From the NCBI RefSeq assembly GCF_000220395.1, contig NW_004086046.1, positions 1-63,113 of the forward strand: a stretch of DNA of 63,113 nucleotides. Reading direction: 5' to 3'. Position numbers and translations under genes: made by a program. A model generated the notes under the pieces. It saw only the letters and a program-made list of their open reading frames with translations. It did not search any database and was not told the DNA's origin. Source of the DNA: Ichthyophthirius multifiliis (taxonomy: Eukaryota > Ciliophora > Oligohymenophorea > Hymenostomatida). Shown piece after piece: positions 39,011 to 51,955 of this stretch (positions are counted from its first letter, which is position 1; each line of letters starts with the position of its first letter).

Positions 39011-39167
39011 AGAGTTATATTTATTATTTATTTTATTTCAAAAAATTAATGTATACATATAAAAATTTTTATTTTATTTTAATATATTTTAAAAATTAAA
39101 TAATTTATAAAAAATATAATTAATTTTTTTATATTGAAAAAAACAAAACAAAGCGAAATACAAAAAA
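38751..39167. other. intergenic AT-rich stretch
   Basis: It separates two minus-strand genes. It contains TA-rich runs near 38960-39010 and nothing that reads as protein. Confidence 0.5.
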
Positions 39168-40364
39168 TCAATCTTAAGTTTAATCACAAAATACTTCAAG
39201 ATTAGGTTTTATTCTAGTTTTAAATAAAATCTTAAATTCTTTCCACGTACATCTTCTTCTATTTCTACAGGCCATAATTTCCAGTTCTTTTTTCCCATAA
39301 TAAAATTTTACAAAGAACCTATTATCAGGCGGTAAATGCGGTAAATGGCTTTTTTCCCATAATTCAATAAACAAAGTGGCAGATAAAGGTGGTATTTTTT
39401 CTGTTCCAAGTGAAATAATTTAATGCTTAATTAATAGATTAGACAAAATAATAGCAATATTAGTTTTTGTTCCTGAAAAAATTAATAACTTTTCAGGATT
39501 ATTTGGAAAATTAATATTATTTTAAAAAAAATTAAAAGCTTCTTTAAAAAATTTACTAGAAGTAACCTTCCTAGCTTCCCTAAATCCAAAATAACTATAA
39601 AAGAAAGTTTCATAATTTAATTAAAGGAGTTTTATTTCAGTTTTATTCCAATCAGGGACTGGATTTCCTTGTATTTTATTACATAAATAACTATCATATA
39701 TTTCTTTAATATAATACATATCTGTTACATTTAATGATTTTCCGTTTCTTTTTTCCCTATAATGTTATAATTTTGTTAATGTGGAATTCATTACTGGATG
39801 TTATATAAAGAAATTGTATATTTATTCGAATTTATCCTCGTTTTTTCTTCTGTGGTATATTTTGGATATTATTTAGCAGTTTTTAGAACTTTAGGCTCTA
39901 AAAATTAAATCTCTTTCTTCATGATCTTTTAGATTTGTGGAAAAATTTAACTTTTTTTTTGGGTTTAATAATGTTTAGTGGGTTTAGTGCTCTCTTTAAT
40001 ATATATCAGGGTATAAACCGTTCAACATGGATAATAAACTTAACATACAACGAGATAATTGTGCTATTTTTACTTTGTATATGAGCGGATCGTATACTTT
40101 AGGTAAGAATTTCATCTCATCAACGTATTTACGTCTTATAGTTTTTCCAACTTTTAATAATTGTTGTATACCTTTATTTGTTAAATCACCACGAACCCTA
40201 TCTGAAGTCCAATCTTCGGGATAATAGTCTTCAACAGCGGGAAGACGGGCACCGTGACGGTGGAATACTATAAGACTTTTTAATGTATTATTTACAGATG
40301 GATTTTAAGTTAAAATAAATTTATAAATGTTTATTAAAAGAATTAACAAGAAAAAAAGGTTCAT
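39168..40364 (-). CDS. secreted histidine acid phosphatase homologue lacking the HD motif
   Basis: It is one unbroken frame of 398 residues from ATG 40362-40364 to TGA 39168-39170. The first 25 residues (MNLFFLLILLINIYKFILT) form a signal peptide, so the product should be secreted or lysosomal. The branch-2 histidine phosphatase signature follows at residues 36-44: VFHRHGARLPA, carrying the nucleophile His and binding Args. The middle aligns in style with acid phosphatases (RGDLTNKGIQQLLKVG; later CNKIQGNPVPDWN). Where the family has the catalytic SAHDTT-type segment, this protein has LLIFSGTKTNIAIILSNLL: His and Asp are replaced by Thr and Lys. The C-terminal PPLSATLFIELWEK and FVKFYYGKKELEI strands and the Cys pair (ACRNRRRCTW) are as expected. 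It is likely impaired as a phosphatase or a pseudoenzyme; substrate binding may persist. Confidence 0.9.
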
Positions 40365-40395
40365 AAAGTTATCTTTTATAAATATTTTTTTAGCA

Positions 40396-40429
<34 letters not shown>

Positions 40430-42446
40430 TTTAAATTATTTATTTATTATTTAATAAATGATTAATTTGTTTAATTTACGTTTATAAATATTAATAAATA
40501 TATATATAAGAAAATAAAAAAAATATTTTATAACTAACTAAATATTTATAAAACAATTTCATAAAAAATATATACTTGTATATAGTATACACATAGACAA
40601 ATGTATTTATTTATTTATATATTAATTAATTATAATGATTTTTAAAATATAAATCATATATATACATATTATTTTCATTTAGAATTCTTCATTTTTATTT
40701 ATTTATTTAAATTTAGAATATGTATATATCAATTACTTAAAAATATTTATTTAAATATAAATCTTATATTTTATAAAATATATATATTATATGTTTTTAT
40801 ATATTGTTATATTATACATTTGATTTTCACATTATATTTAGTGTTTTATTAATATTTCCATTATATATTATATTTTGTTTATAAATTTAAAGAATAAATA
40901 AATATATTTAAAATAAAATAAAATTAGAGATACAATATATTTCTCTTATTATATATATATAAAAACATTATCTTTTTAATTTTAATTAAATAAAGAAAAT
41001 AATTATTTAAATATTTTATATATTTATATTTGAAAAGTATTTTACAATTATCTTCTATTTAAAAAATTAGAAAATTTGCTAATATAGCTAAATAGTAGAA
41101 ATTATTATATTTTTATCTAAGCAATATAAAAGAACATTAGAATAACGTACATAATTATAATATTGATATATTTTTAAGAAAATGTATTTAGTTGAATACC
41201 ATAATGTGCTCGTCGTGACTTATATTTTTTTTTTGGAAATTAAATATATAAAAATTATATAATGTAGAATGTTAAAATTAAGAAGGTTTAAAGTGAAATA
41301 TAATAAATACTAGATTTTAGTTTAATAGACTTTTTTTTTTTTTTTAATATTAAATAATAAAAATAAGAATTTTTTTTTTAGAAAATAAATTAAATGTGTA
41401 ATGAATTTACTTAATCTTTCTCTTAATAAGGTAGTTCTTTGAATTTTAATTTAAAATATATAAATATTAATATTTTAAATTTCTTATATGAATTATGATT
41501 TTATGATAAATATCTATTTTTAAATTAATAAAATAAAAAAATTAGAAAAAATTATGATTTATTATTTAAAATAATATAATGATATGAAAGAAAGAATAGT
41601 TATAAAATTAAAATTTTAATAAAACTAAAAATTCACAGAATAAATTATTTTATAGCAATTATGGAAGGAAAATTTAAGATAATATTGACATGCTATAAAT
41701 ATAATAAACTATTAAAAAAAAAATTATAAAGGAATTAAATTAAATTTTATATCAGGCTATTTATAGAATTCCTGCTTATTAAAAGATACTCATACTTATA
41801 AGAAAATTAAATTAATTGATTTAAATAATAAAATTAATTTTATTTTATTTCTTTTAGTTCAGAATAAATAAATTGTATTAGAAAAAAAATGAAATAAAAA
41901 TAAAAAAAAATTAATTTTAAATACAAATATAAAAAATAAATTTGAGAATAATTAAGAATGTAAAAATTATAAAAAAAAAAAAATTATCTTAAAGTAGAAA
42001 AATAAAAAGTATAAAAATAAAAATAAAGAAAAATATAATAAAAAAAAAAAACTTTGTGTCTAAAAAAAAAAATATAAATAATAAATGAGAAAAATAAAAA
42101 AAGAAATAAAATTAAAAATGAAAATAAAAATAATAATATATATACATATATAAATTGAAATTTGTATAAATATATATATATTAATTTAAAAATATAATTT
42201 AATATTATATATTTATATAATATTAATTTTTATATAAATTCATAAATGTATAATTATATTTTTATAAATATATATATTTATATTAATATTTATATATATA
42301 TAAATTTATACATATTTATATATACTTATTTTTTTTAATATATATAATTTTATATATTTATTTTTATTAATATATAACTTATTATTATATATTTAATTAA
42401 TATAAATTATTTAATTTTATTTTATTTATAATGAAAAAAATAAAAA
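40365..42446. other. 2-kb intergenic region, mostly featureless
   Basis: It is almost pure A/T with TA runs at 40398-40424 and between 42130 and 42310. A weak plus-strand coding-like trace at 41580-41830 (fragments such as FTEQIILQQLWKENLRQ and FISGYLQNSCLLKDTHTYKK) crosses a TGA. It may be a relic or a tiny gene, but support is poor. Confidence 0.4.
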
Positions 42447-45400
42447 TCAATTATTTATTTTTGTTTATAAACTACAGATTTTTTTTTATTTTTTATTTTA
42501 TTAATAAATAAAATCTTTTTTTATTTTTATAAATCTATTTACGTTTCTGCTAAGTATTTAATTTTAATGTTCTGCCTGAACCAAGTATTTTTTTTAAGCT
42601 ATTAGTTAATCTTTAATATTTTCAAATTATTTTTACATTTCTTATTTTTCCTGTAAAATTTTTTCATTAGATGAGTTATTTTCATTTATATCATTAATTT
42701 TATTTTTAAAATTTTCTATTAAAATATTTGCCTTTATATTTTCATAAATTCTAATCTTAACAAATCCTTAGAAAATATATTTAGCCTTATCATTTTTCAA
42801 CTGTACTTTTTCAAATGGATTATCTATTTAATTTTCTTCAAAAAAATTAGCTTATTTCCATACTACATCAATTTAATGTACACTTTAAGGGAGTACTTTT
42901 CCTACTATATCTTTGATTTATTTAAGATTATTTTCCTTGAATTAATCTATTATTTATTAGAATGATTATTTTTGGCTATTTTTGAATTCCTCAAATTTAG
43001 TTTATTGGTGGCTTTGGTGTATTATCATTTAATTTATTTATTCTGCAATGTATTTATTTAGTTCCTTTTTTTAGCGAATTTCATCAAATTATTTATGGTC
43101 TTGTAAATATTCAGCCTTTTATTTTAAACGGAGAGTTTCAAAAATTATTTTTCGGTTTTTTTAGACCATTTCAGCCTAGAATATTTAATCTATAAAAAAA
43201 TAATGGATAAAATGTAATTTTTTAGCCTATAGCATGTTCTCTTATTGCATTTTTTAATAGGTTTATTCAAAGTTTAGAGTCTAAGAGGTTATTTTTTGGA
43301 GGATTTTTTAATATTTATCTTCTGTAAGGGCTATTAAATCGCATGTGAATTAATAAAGGAATTAAATTATGTCTTTTTTAGACATTACTATGGCTTTTTT
43401 CTTATCCACAGTATATATTTTACTACTGGTAGAGAATATATTATGCGAAAAAAGCTATAGTTTAGGCAAAAAATTTATAATTTATAGTTTTTATTATTTT
43501 TGTTGAAAAAAAGACTCATTATGTTTTTAATAAAAAAATAAGGCTTCTTAAAAAAAAAGGTTTTATAAAAAAAAAGCGTTAAAAGTAAGATTTTCTAATA
43601 TAAAATTTTCATGCTATTCTTCCGTTTTTTTTATTAAAAAATTCGAAAATTCCAAATCTTTTAGTAGTTTACAAGTCGAAAAAGGACATATTTTTTAAGT
43701 CCAAGTATATATTATTTCGTTTATAATGTAAGCTCGGATGTTTATGTTTATTATTTTAGTGTACATACGCTCGTATTTGAATAAATCGTACTATTCAAAG
43801 ACAAAATTTTTCCTTAAAAATCCATTTATGAAATTCAATATGCTGTTTTTACATACTGAGAGTTCCGTTATTCGAGATTATTGGATTCCGACAAGACTTT
43901 TGTCCAGAAACTCTACAAATCGCATATTATTATTGAAAAAGTGGCCATCTGGTGATAATAAAGAAGGAGTAGAATGTGGTTTTGTGTGAATAAAAAGTCC
44001 CCTATTATCATTAAATATATTCTAAATAAATTACATTAAAGGTGATATATTATTGTTATTTGATTATTAATAATAAATTCCATTTTTATAAAAATTTTAA
44101 ATTTATGGAAAATGTATATTTATAAGTAAATTTTATAGATGACCAAGAAAAATATCATCCTTTTTAAGTCTTGAAATATTGACTTATTTAATCAATAATA
44201 ATAGATTATTTGAAAAAAGCCGATTTTAGAGTTTTTCTAAATAACTCACTACAGCCTCATTGGAGTCTGTTATATTACTATTCTATCGAATATTTAGTAT
44301 GTTTTTTTCTATTTTTTATATTAAACTAGTTAAACTATCTATATCTCTTCTTAATCTTAATTCATTTCTTTTAAAAGTAGGTATTTTTTAGATTATACTA
44401 TTAGAATTATTTAAACATTCTTTTTATTATTATTAATTATTATTATCTAGAGGAAATGATTGTTAGTTTATATCGTTTATTATTGCGCATTTCTAGTTTC
44501 CTAATTGTCCATTTGAGAAATATAACATATCAGCACATACAGCTTCTAGACTACTTTCGAAAGTCTACAATTGGAGTATATTTATGGATAATTCGAAGAC
44601 TTTCCACATGACAAAAAGCGGTGATTTTCTTAAAAAAACTAGGCTTTCTTCATGTTAGAAAAAATTGCGTTTTCTAAATCCTTTTAAGGTAATATTTCCT
44701 TTATTCATTTAAATAAATTTATTAGGTATGAGAAGGCATTTTTATTCCTTTTGTTTTATTTTTTGAGCTTTAAGCCATTCTTATCCACCTGACATATGTG
44801 TTTTTTCGTAGTTTTTTTCCTCTTCTTCGTAGTTTTGGATATTGTGTATACTTATTTAGGTACTGTGATCTTTTTAGACTTTTTTAGTGTATGTATTCAT
44901 TAGTTCATCGAAATCTTCGTGTTACATTAATAAAATTTCTGTGATTTCGGGAATATTGAAAATATTTTAGACGTTATTGAATGTATCAAAAAAACCTTAG
45001 GTATCTAATTATATTAGTTTTTCTTAAAAAGGCAATTTTTGGGAAAAAAAAGCTAGTTAATTCCTTAATAATATAGTTTGTATTTTCATTCCGTCAAATT
45101 ATACTTCCTTTTTTAATTAAGGAATGTCGTTCATAAATGCAGATATTTTAGTTGAACTTTAAAAGAATTTTTTTGCTTATTTTTAAGGATTGCTATTGAT
45201 AAAAAATAGGTTTTTTTATAAATTATTAATCAAAAAATTATTCAAAATAACTATATTTAATATGCCTTATTAAACTAAAATTAATGTTTCTAAAATTTAG
45301 ATAAGTTCAGTGAAAGAATTTGTATTTTTTATATAAATTTCCCAATTAGAACTGACTTTTTTAATATCTTTTACAAATTCGTTTCCTAGAAAATCCTTTA

Positions 45401-48259
45401 AGTATATAATATTATTTTAATTTAAATTAGTTTATATTTTGCATTATATTTATTGATTCTTATATATGGAAAATAAATAAGCTATACCAGAAAGGTAATT
45501 GTTTATTTTATTTCTTATTTTAGTGAATTCTAAATATTATAAAGTATTATTATTATTTTAATTTATATTATTATTATTTTCATTTATTAATTTATTATAT
45601 ACACATTCGTAATTATAAGGCTTGTCTAATATGTCATCTTGGGAAAATATTTCATTAAAGTTCTTTATTATATTAATTCCTTCACCTTCATATATTAATT
45701 ATTTAGCTTTTTTCAAAAGAAGGGCTAAATATTCATTTTCGCTTTCCATAATTTGCAAAAGGACTGCTGTTCGACATTCTGTACTGCTATTTTGAATCAT
45801 ATCACCTATTTTAGTTAAGTTATTATTGATATTTATGTATAATTTAGCAAATGTGGATTAGTATGAATACATTTTTTATTATTAAAATAGTTAAATTATT
45901 TAATCGATGCAATTTTGTTATTATTATTATTAAAAGTTAATATTTTTTTCATTTATTTTTTAAATAAATTAGCGAACATTATTTTCCTCTTTTTCAATAT
46001 CATCTTTCAAAAGTTTAATTATTTAATTAAAAAGATTTAAATTATTAATTTCTAAATTATAAAAAGCGAAAATTTCTTATTTAAAAATATTAAAACGAGG
46101 TCTTTTGGACATTATTATGGTTATTAAATTAATTATTTGGTCTTTTAATTCTTTCATATATATATTTTTTAAAATTTCTTTCAAATAACGTACTGCTTTA
46201 GCCTTTTCAGTATAAAAAAAGGCTTCTTTTTCTAAAACTTCACATATTAGTTTTTCTTTATCGAATTTTTCTTTAAAAATTGACCTTTCTTTTTTATCTT
46301 TTTAACTTAAGTCGTGCTTTATTTAAAAATATAATAAAAACGAACATATTTAACTTATTCGATTCTATATTTCTTCGAAATCAGAAAATACGCATTCGTA
46401 TATTATTTTTTAATCACCTTCATATATTTCATATGTAAAATCTTTTAAAAAAACTACTTTTTCTTCTTTTAGAAAGTTTTTATTATTTTCATTTTTTTAG
46501 GAATTATTTAGATTTTTTTAGGAAATATTTTCCTTTTTTTAAGAATTACTTTCGTTTTTTTATGAATTATTTTCCTTTTTTTAAGAATTATTTTCGTTTT
46601 TTTAAGAATTATTTTCGTTTTTTTATGAATTGTTTTCATTTTAATTTTTTATTATTTACATATTTTCATGAGATATAGATGGATTTGTTGTTTTAACAAT
46701 TTCGTTCTAGTTTAGATTTTTTTTTTTTATTAAATTAGTATTTTCTTATAAATTAATATGTTTTTAAACAAACCGGAAATAATTTAATACATTAATAATT
46801 TTCCTTATTGATTTTTTCGATTTTAAAAACAACAATTTTAAATATCTACTATAAAACTAATAATAAACATCATCAAATTAACACTTAAAAATGGACTAAA
46901 CTCTATCTTTTAATACACTAATTTCCTTCTAGAACCTTGAAGCTATTACTTATTTATTATTTTCATGTAAAAAGGCTAACCAACCTTAAATAATAGTATC
47001 TTAATATAAATTGAAAACACTTTCTTATTCCCTTTCATTAACGTTTTTTTAAGCCAGAATTTAAATTTAAAAAATCCATTCTTGACTATTTATAATATAG
47101 AAATGTTTTTTTTATTTTCGATTTCGTTTTCTTCCTTACTTTCTTTCTGTAGAATTTTCATTTATTCTTTGACTTCTTTAGCTGTTAGTTTATCCTTTGT
47201 TTTTTCCGGGATTTTTTCCTCGTCTTCCTTTCTAAAATATTCGCTCCCTTATTAAATTTGGGCGTCGAATTTTTTATCTATAGAGAACATTAAAGCTTAT
47301 CCATAATCAATTTTGATATCTTCTTTTATATCGTTTTATAAAGCTAGTTCTGAAACTAAAATTTCCAACTTTTCTTTCGAAGATGGAATTTCAAATATAT
47401 TATTATCTTCATCAGTTTAAATTTAATCATTGTTTTTTTATTAAGAAAAAAAAGATTATAAATGGATTTAATATATTAAAAAATCAGACATTATTCGTAG
47501 TTTTTTCACTTTTCTACCACAAAAATGTTGGTTTTAAAATTCGTTATATATTTAAATGTATTAATAATCACTCAAATAGGTAAAATTTTCAAGTTTTTTA
47601 GGTATTTTTTCTTCTATAATTACATTTTGGGATGAAACTACCGAAAGTTCAGGTAAATATTTCTATGTATAATCTTTTGTGGACTAAAAGAATTTCTCAG
47701 AATCCAAATTTCTTAATATATCTTCTATTTAAATTATTATTTTTTCGATTTTTTATAATATTAATTATGAGTTTTACTCTTTTCCAATAATAAAATATTC
47801 CCTCTGGACTTAATTTCTTAATGAAAAGGCCATTTCTAGTCTATATTAGTACCATTTTTTTAACGCGTCTCGGATGTCAGTTTTATCTAAATTTACTCTC
47901 AAAACTTCCTTATATCCATCTTCTAATACATCAGGGTAGGTCTTAGTATTACTGTTTAATGTATATTTTTATTCGTGGATTAGCTTATATAAAATTTCGG
48001 AACGCGAAATTTCTTGGTCAGGAAATTCTTTATTGAAAAAAGAATCGGTTTAGACGAATAATAAATGCTTTTTGTCTTAACTTTGGTTAGCTTTTTGGAT
48101 GTTTTGGATATATTCTTATCGACTTTTGATTGTCTATTCTATTAGGGATGAAGGGTTTTGGGATTGAAAGTAAATGTTTATTATTTTTGATATTTCCTCG
48201 TCTTTATTAAATTGGGGTTAGCTTGATTTTTATTACTGTTGTTAGTTGATTTGTTACAT
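42447..48259 (-). CDS. giant unrecognised protein with C-terminal coiled coil
   Basis: It is about 1,940 codons from ATG 48257-48259 (MQQINQQQQQKSSQPQFNKD) to TGA 42447-42449. The frame is open almost throughout; one clear slip lies in the T run 47106-47113 (one A short on the coding strand). The composition is that of an ordered helical protein: FPDQEISRSEILYKLIHEQK, QGWLAFLHENNKQVIASRFQ, MIQNSSTECRTAVLLQIMES, ESSLEAVCADMLYFSNGQLG, PHSTPSLLSPDGHFFNNNMR, QSRITELSVCKNSILNFING. The last 330 residues are a long coiled coil (AEYLQDHKQFDEIRQKKEL). A tandem seven-residue repeat of the NNSQKNE type occurs near 46,500-46,640. No transmembrane segment or known domain was recognised. The length and layout suggest a scaffold, possibly of cilia or vesicle tethering, but that is conjecture. 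Confidence 0.75.
46496..46640 (-). repeat. 21-bp tandem repeat encoding NNSQKNE units
   Basis: It is about seven tandem copies of a 21-base unit inside the giant gene; on the plus strand each reads roughly gaattattttcgttttttta. They encode Asn-Asn-Ser-Gln-Lys-Asn/Lys-Glu units. The copies differ by a few bases. Because 21 is divisible by three, copy-number change would keep the frame. Confidence 0.85.
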
Positions 48260-48489
48260 ATGAGGTTTAAAATTTTTATATATACAATAATTTTATTTTT
48301 ATTTAAATTAATTAAATCAAAATTTAAATATATTATTTTTTATATAAAAGAGTTTTGTCTATTTTTTTTTATATAAATATTTATTTTTGTGAATTAAATA
48401 TTTTGAATTTTTTTTTTTAAATATATTTTTTAGAATTTAAGGTTTCTAAATATTTAGTTTTTTAAGAATTTTATAAAAAATTAAAAAAT

Positions 48490-49254
48490 ATGATAAATAA
48501 TTTTGAAAAAAAATACTATAATTATTTGAAATTATAATTATAGTCCTAAGAGAAGAAATCTGAAAAAAAAAATATTTTAAATTCTAATCAAAACAATTAA
48601 CTAAAAAATAACTTTAACTAACTTTTAAATATAGATTTTTTAAAGAAAAGAAACGTGAATATTTTTAATCTCACAGATAAAGATACTATTTTATACGAAA
48701 GTAATTTATAATAACCAAAGATTCGATTGGAATAAATAGAAAAAGATTATAAAAGAAGCTTTTTAATATAAAAAATTTAATAAATATATACTTTATTATT
48801 TTTCTTTTTCTTTTTTAGTATAATAATCAATATTATTATATTCAAAAAATTAAAGTTATTTAGTGTTTTGGTTTAATTATTTTATATAAAAAGTATTTTA
48901 ATAATACAATCTATGAATTTTATTTATAAAAATATTTACGGTAAAACAAACTAAATATTAAGAATTAAAGCTATTTAATATATATTTATAACATTCTAAT
49001 TTATTGTATAGTAAAAGCTATATAATTTTATATTTAATGAATACCTTAAAATAAAATAAAAAGAAGAGTAAAAATATAAATATAATAATATTAAATATGT
49101 ATATATAAAAATTAAAAAATATTTATATATTTATAAATATATATATATATATATTTATTAATTATTTTAAGGTTATTTAATTCTTAATTTTTAATTAATA
49201 CTTTTTCTCTTTTATCAATTTTTAATTTCTTAAGTTTATAAAATGAAATTATGA
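48490..49254 (+). CDS. possible small single-pass membrane protein
   Basis: Not recognised. ATG 48490 begins MINNFEKKYYNYLKLQLQSQ, and the first 100 residues have coding-like composition (VNIFNLTDKDTILYESNLQQ, IRLEQIEKDYKRSFLIQK). They lead into a hydrophobic run LLFFFFFFSIIINIIIF that would span a membrane. The charged N-terminal segment followed by one hydrophobic helix recalls SNARE-like or tail-anchored proteins, without a specific signature. The frame remains free of TGA to 49252-49254, but the part after 48,900 looks untranslated; the real end is uncertain, and a short intron could lie in the T-rich block at about 48795-48820. Confidence 0.4.
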
Positions 49255-49819
49255 AATAAAAAATTATATTTGTAAGTAAATATTTAAATTTTTCATAAAT
49301 ATTTAAATAATCAATTATTGAATTATTTGATAATTATTAGAATTATTACTTTTTGTTTTTTTTTGGATTTATTTTTTTAAAAAATGGAATAATTTAAATA
49401 AGTTTTATTTTAAATTTAATTTTAATTTTCTTTCTTTATTTAATATTTTAGTTCTATTTAATTTTAAATTTTAATATGATATGCTTTCTTAAAATAGTAA
49501 TAAATAAAAAAAAAAATTAAAAAGAAGTATTTACTCTTTAAATAATTTTCTAAAATTTTTAATTTTATAATGAATTCACAAAAGTATTAAAATAAATTTT
49601 AAATATATAAAAATATAAATATTAAAAAATATAAATATTTAAGAATTTAAGTTTAAATTATGTATTTTAATAATTAAAAAATTATTAATAAAAGTATATT
49701 TTTAGTTAAAATGATAATTCTAATACAGAAAAGTTAAAATTATATATATATATATATTATATATATATTTATATATATACTTATTTACATTATAGTAAAC
49801 TTTATATTCTGTTTTTAAA
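49255..49819. other. intergenic AT-rich stretch
   Basis: It has only simple A/T text and TA runs (near 49740-49780). No protein-like frame was seen. Confidence 0.5.
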
Positions 49820-50188
49820 ATGATGAATTTTTTATTAGATGATTTTTTAACCTAATTAAAAGATATAAAATAAGATATACATTAATAAGATTTATTTTTT
49901 TTATCTACTTAATTCTAATTATAAATAAAGGTTTAATTAGTTATTTATTGTAATCTTAAACTATTTTATTACTAATTAAATTTTAAGAACACATTAAAAG
50001 ATATAGAATTTATTTTTTTAAAATTAAAAGAGGCTTAAAAATTAATTAATTCTTTACTATTTTTATAAGATATCATTTGTAAAGAATTACTTTCTTAACT
50101 ACAAAAAGGTTTATAATTAATACAAAATTATATTAAAAATTAAAAAATATAATATAAATTATTTATTAATTAATAGAAATAACTTTGA
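49820..50188 (+). CDS. small helical protein with a probable 57-base intron
   Basis: Not recognised. ATG 49820 begins MMNFLLDDFLTQLKDIKQDI, an amphipathic helix. A stretch starting gtttaattag and ending ttttaag (about 49930-49987) reads poorly as protein and can be removed as an in-frame GT..AG intron. The second exon then gives NTLKDIEFIFLKLKEAQKL and LQDIICKELLSQLQKGLQLI before TGA 50186-50188. The product would be about 100 residues, nearly all helix, like small subunits of kinetochore, BLOC or prefoldin-type complexes; no family match can be claimed. It lies 230 bases upstream of the aldehyde dehydrogenase on the same strand. Confidence 0.45.
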
Positions 50189-50421
50189 ACTTGAATTATA
50201 TTTATACAATAATGAATTAAATATATTTTAAAAATTCATTTTAAGATAAACACTTAATATAATAATTATAATATTCTAATAATATATATAATTGATTAAA
50301 AACATAATTTAAAATATATAAATTAAGATATAAATATAAATAATAATTAATATATTAATTAATATTTTTCTCCATAAATTATAAAAATTTAAAAAATTAA
50401 AAAAAATTAAAAAAGAAAAAA

Positions 50422-51955
50422 ATGCAATAAACCCTACTAGACCAATAACCGGAAGAAATCCTCTTTCAACTACGGAAACAATTTTACACATAAAAAACTC
50501 GTCCAATCGCCTATCGTAAATAATAACTCCGCAATCTATTACAAGGTTTAATAGATTTAGAGCCAGAATTTCATAATTCAATTAAAAAGACTTAGGCATG
50601 AACGAATTTAATTCATTTTTATACCAATACAATCTCACAAAATTAGAAATCGAAGAATGTCTTTAAAATATAAATAATTGGGTATTATCGCGCCCTTTAG
50701 ATACCACACTACTTTCTGGTCCTGGAAAAACATACATAAAACCAGAACCATATGGTGTAGTGTTAATTATGGGTGCTTGGAATTATCCTTTATATACTTG
50801 CCTGCCTTATTTCGCTTAGGCATTATGTGCTGGAAACACTATATTGTTAAAACCTTCTGAACTATCAGAAAACACATCAAAGACTATAAAAAAATTAATC
50901 GAGAAATACACAGATTAAGAATGTTATAAATGCATAGAAGGAGATTATTTACTATCGAGTAAATTAACTTGTTTAAAATGGGATTTAATTATGTTTACAG
51001 GAAGTCCGGAAAAAGGAAAACTTGTTTCGAAAGCTGCTGCAGAAAATTTGGTCCCATGTATATTGGAATTAGGGGGGAAAAACCCTACTATTGTAGATTA
51101 GGATGCTAATTTAGAAAGTGCGGCTTTGAGGATAATTTAAGGAAAATTTATCAATTGTGGTTAGACTTGCATTGCTGCGGATTATGTTTTTGTACATGAG
51201 AGTGTTAAGGAGGTTTTAATGAAAAAATTCGGGGAGAAATTAAAGAGCTTTTTCGGAGATAATGCCCTAATGTCGGATGATTATAGTAGGATTTTGTCTG
51301 TTTAGCATACATAGAGGCTTGTTTAGATGATTAAAATAGAAGATCATTAAGGAGAAATAGTTTATGGAGGGTAATATGATGTAGAAAAAAATATTTAGCA
51401 CCAACTATTATTTTATAACCGGTTTTAAGTTCGAAAGTTATGAAAGAAGAAATTTTCGGACCAATTATGCCTGTATTGACTTTCAAGGATATTAATGAAG
51501 TGATAAATTTTATTAATATTAGGGAAAAGCCATTAACTTTATATTATTTTGGGAGTAAAAATTAAAATCTTGTAAATGAAAGTACAAGTTCAGGTTCTTT
51601 TATAGTTAATGAAATAGCCTTATAACTTTCTAATACTTATTTACCTTTTGGAGGTGTTGGTTATAGTGGTTAAGGCTAATGTAGAGGAATTACTGGTTTT
51701 AATACTTTTTCACATTAAAAACCAGTTTTTGTGAAAGATAATATTAATTTTTTCCCATTTTCAGCAAGATTTCCGCCATATACTGGTTAAAAATAAAATA
51801 TACTTAGATTTTTGTTTAGATATACAAATATAAGATAAGATGCATTAGCTAAGTTTATATTTGGAATTTGCCTAACAGGTATTTTATTAAAATATGTGTA
51901 AAAATAGAATAAGGAGGGATTAAGAGTAATTTTAAAAAGATTTATAAATTTATGA
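50422..51955 (+). CDS. ALDH3-type fatty aldehyde dehydrogenase, membrane-anchored
   Basis: It oxidises long-chain aldehydes to acids with NAD(P). ATG 50422 gives [20 protein letters not shown], the usual ALDH3 N-terminal helix. Then come [18 protein letters not shown] (cofactor-binding strand), [28 protein letters not shown] with the general-base Glu near residue 216, and NCGQTCIAADY with the catalytic Cys near 250. [11 protein letters not shown] and [16 protein letters not shown] complete the fold. The C-terminus has a hydrophobic helix ([17 protein letters not shown]) followed by Lys/Arg residues, as in ER- or peroxisome-anchored ALDH3A2. The end is TGA 51953-51955. Two frame slips interrupt it, each needing one more A, in the runs 50584-50588 and 51385-51391. 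All catalytic parts lie in good frame, so these look like sequence errors more than inactivation. Confidence 0.92.

Noticed and set aside
40027-40224. A 65-codon plus-strand frame
   Set aside because: It is antisense to the acid phosphatase just downstream of its RHGARLP motif.
43738-43989. An 83-codon plus-strand frame, and a similar one at 47383-47583
   Set aside because: Both lie opposite the giant minus-strand gene, whose frame is open and has better composition at both places.
50309-50581. A 90-codon standard-code frame on the minus strand
   Set aside because: It is antisense to the ALDH3 N-terminus; the plus strand reads the expected ALDH3 start and helix.
50584-51391. Programmed ribosomal frameshifting in ALDH3
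   Set aside because: The slips occur in ordinary A runs in many unrelated genes and in different contexts; missing bases in homopolymers explain all of them more simply.
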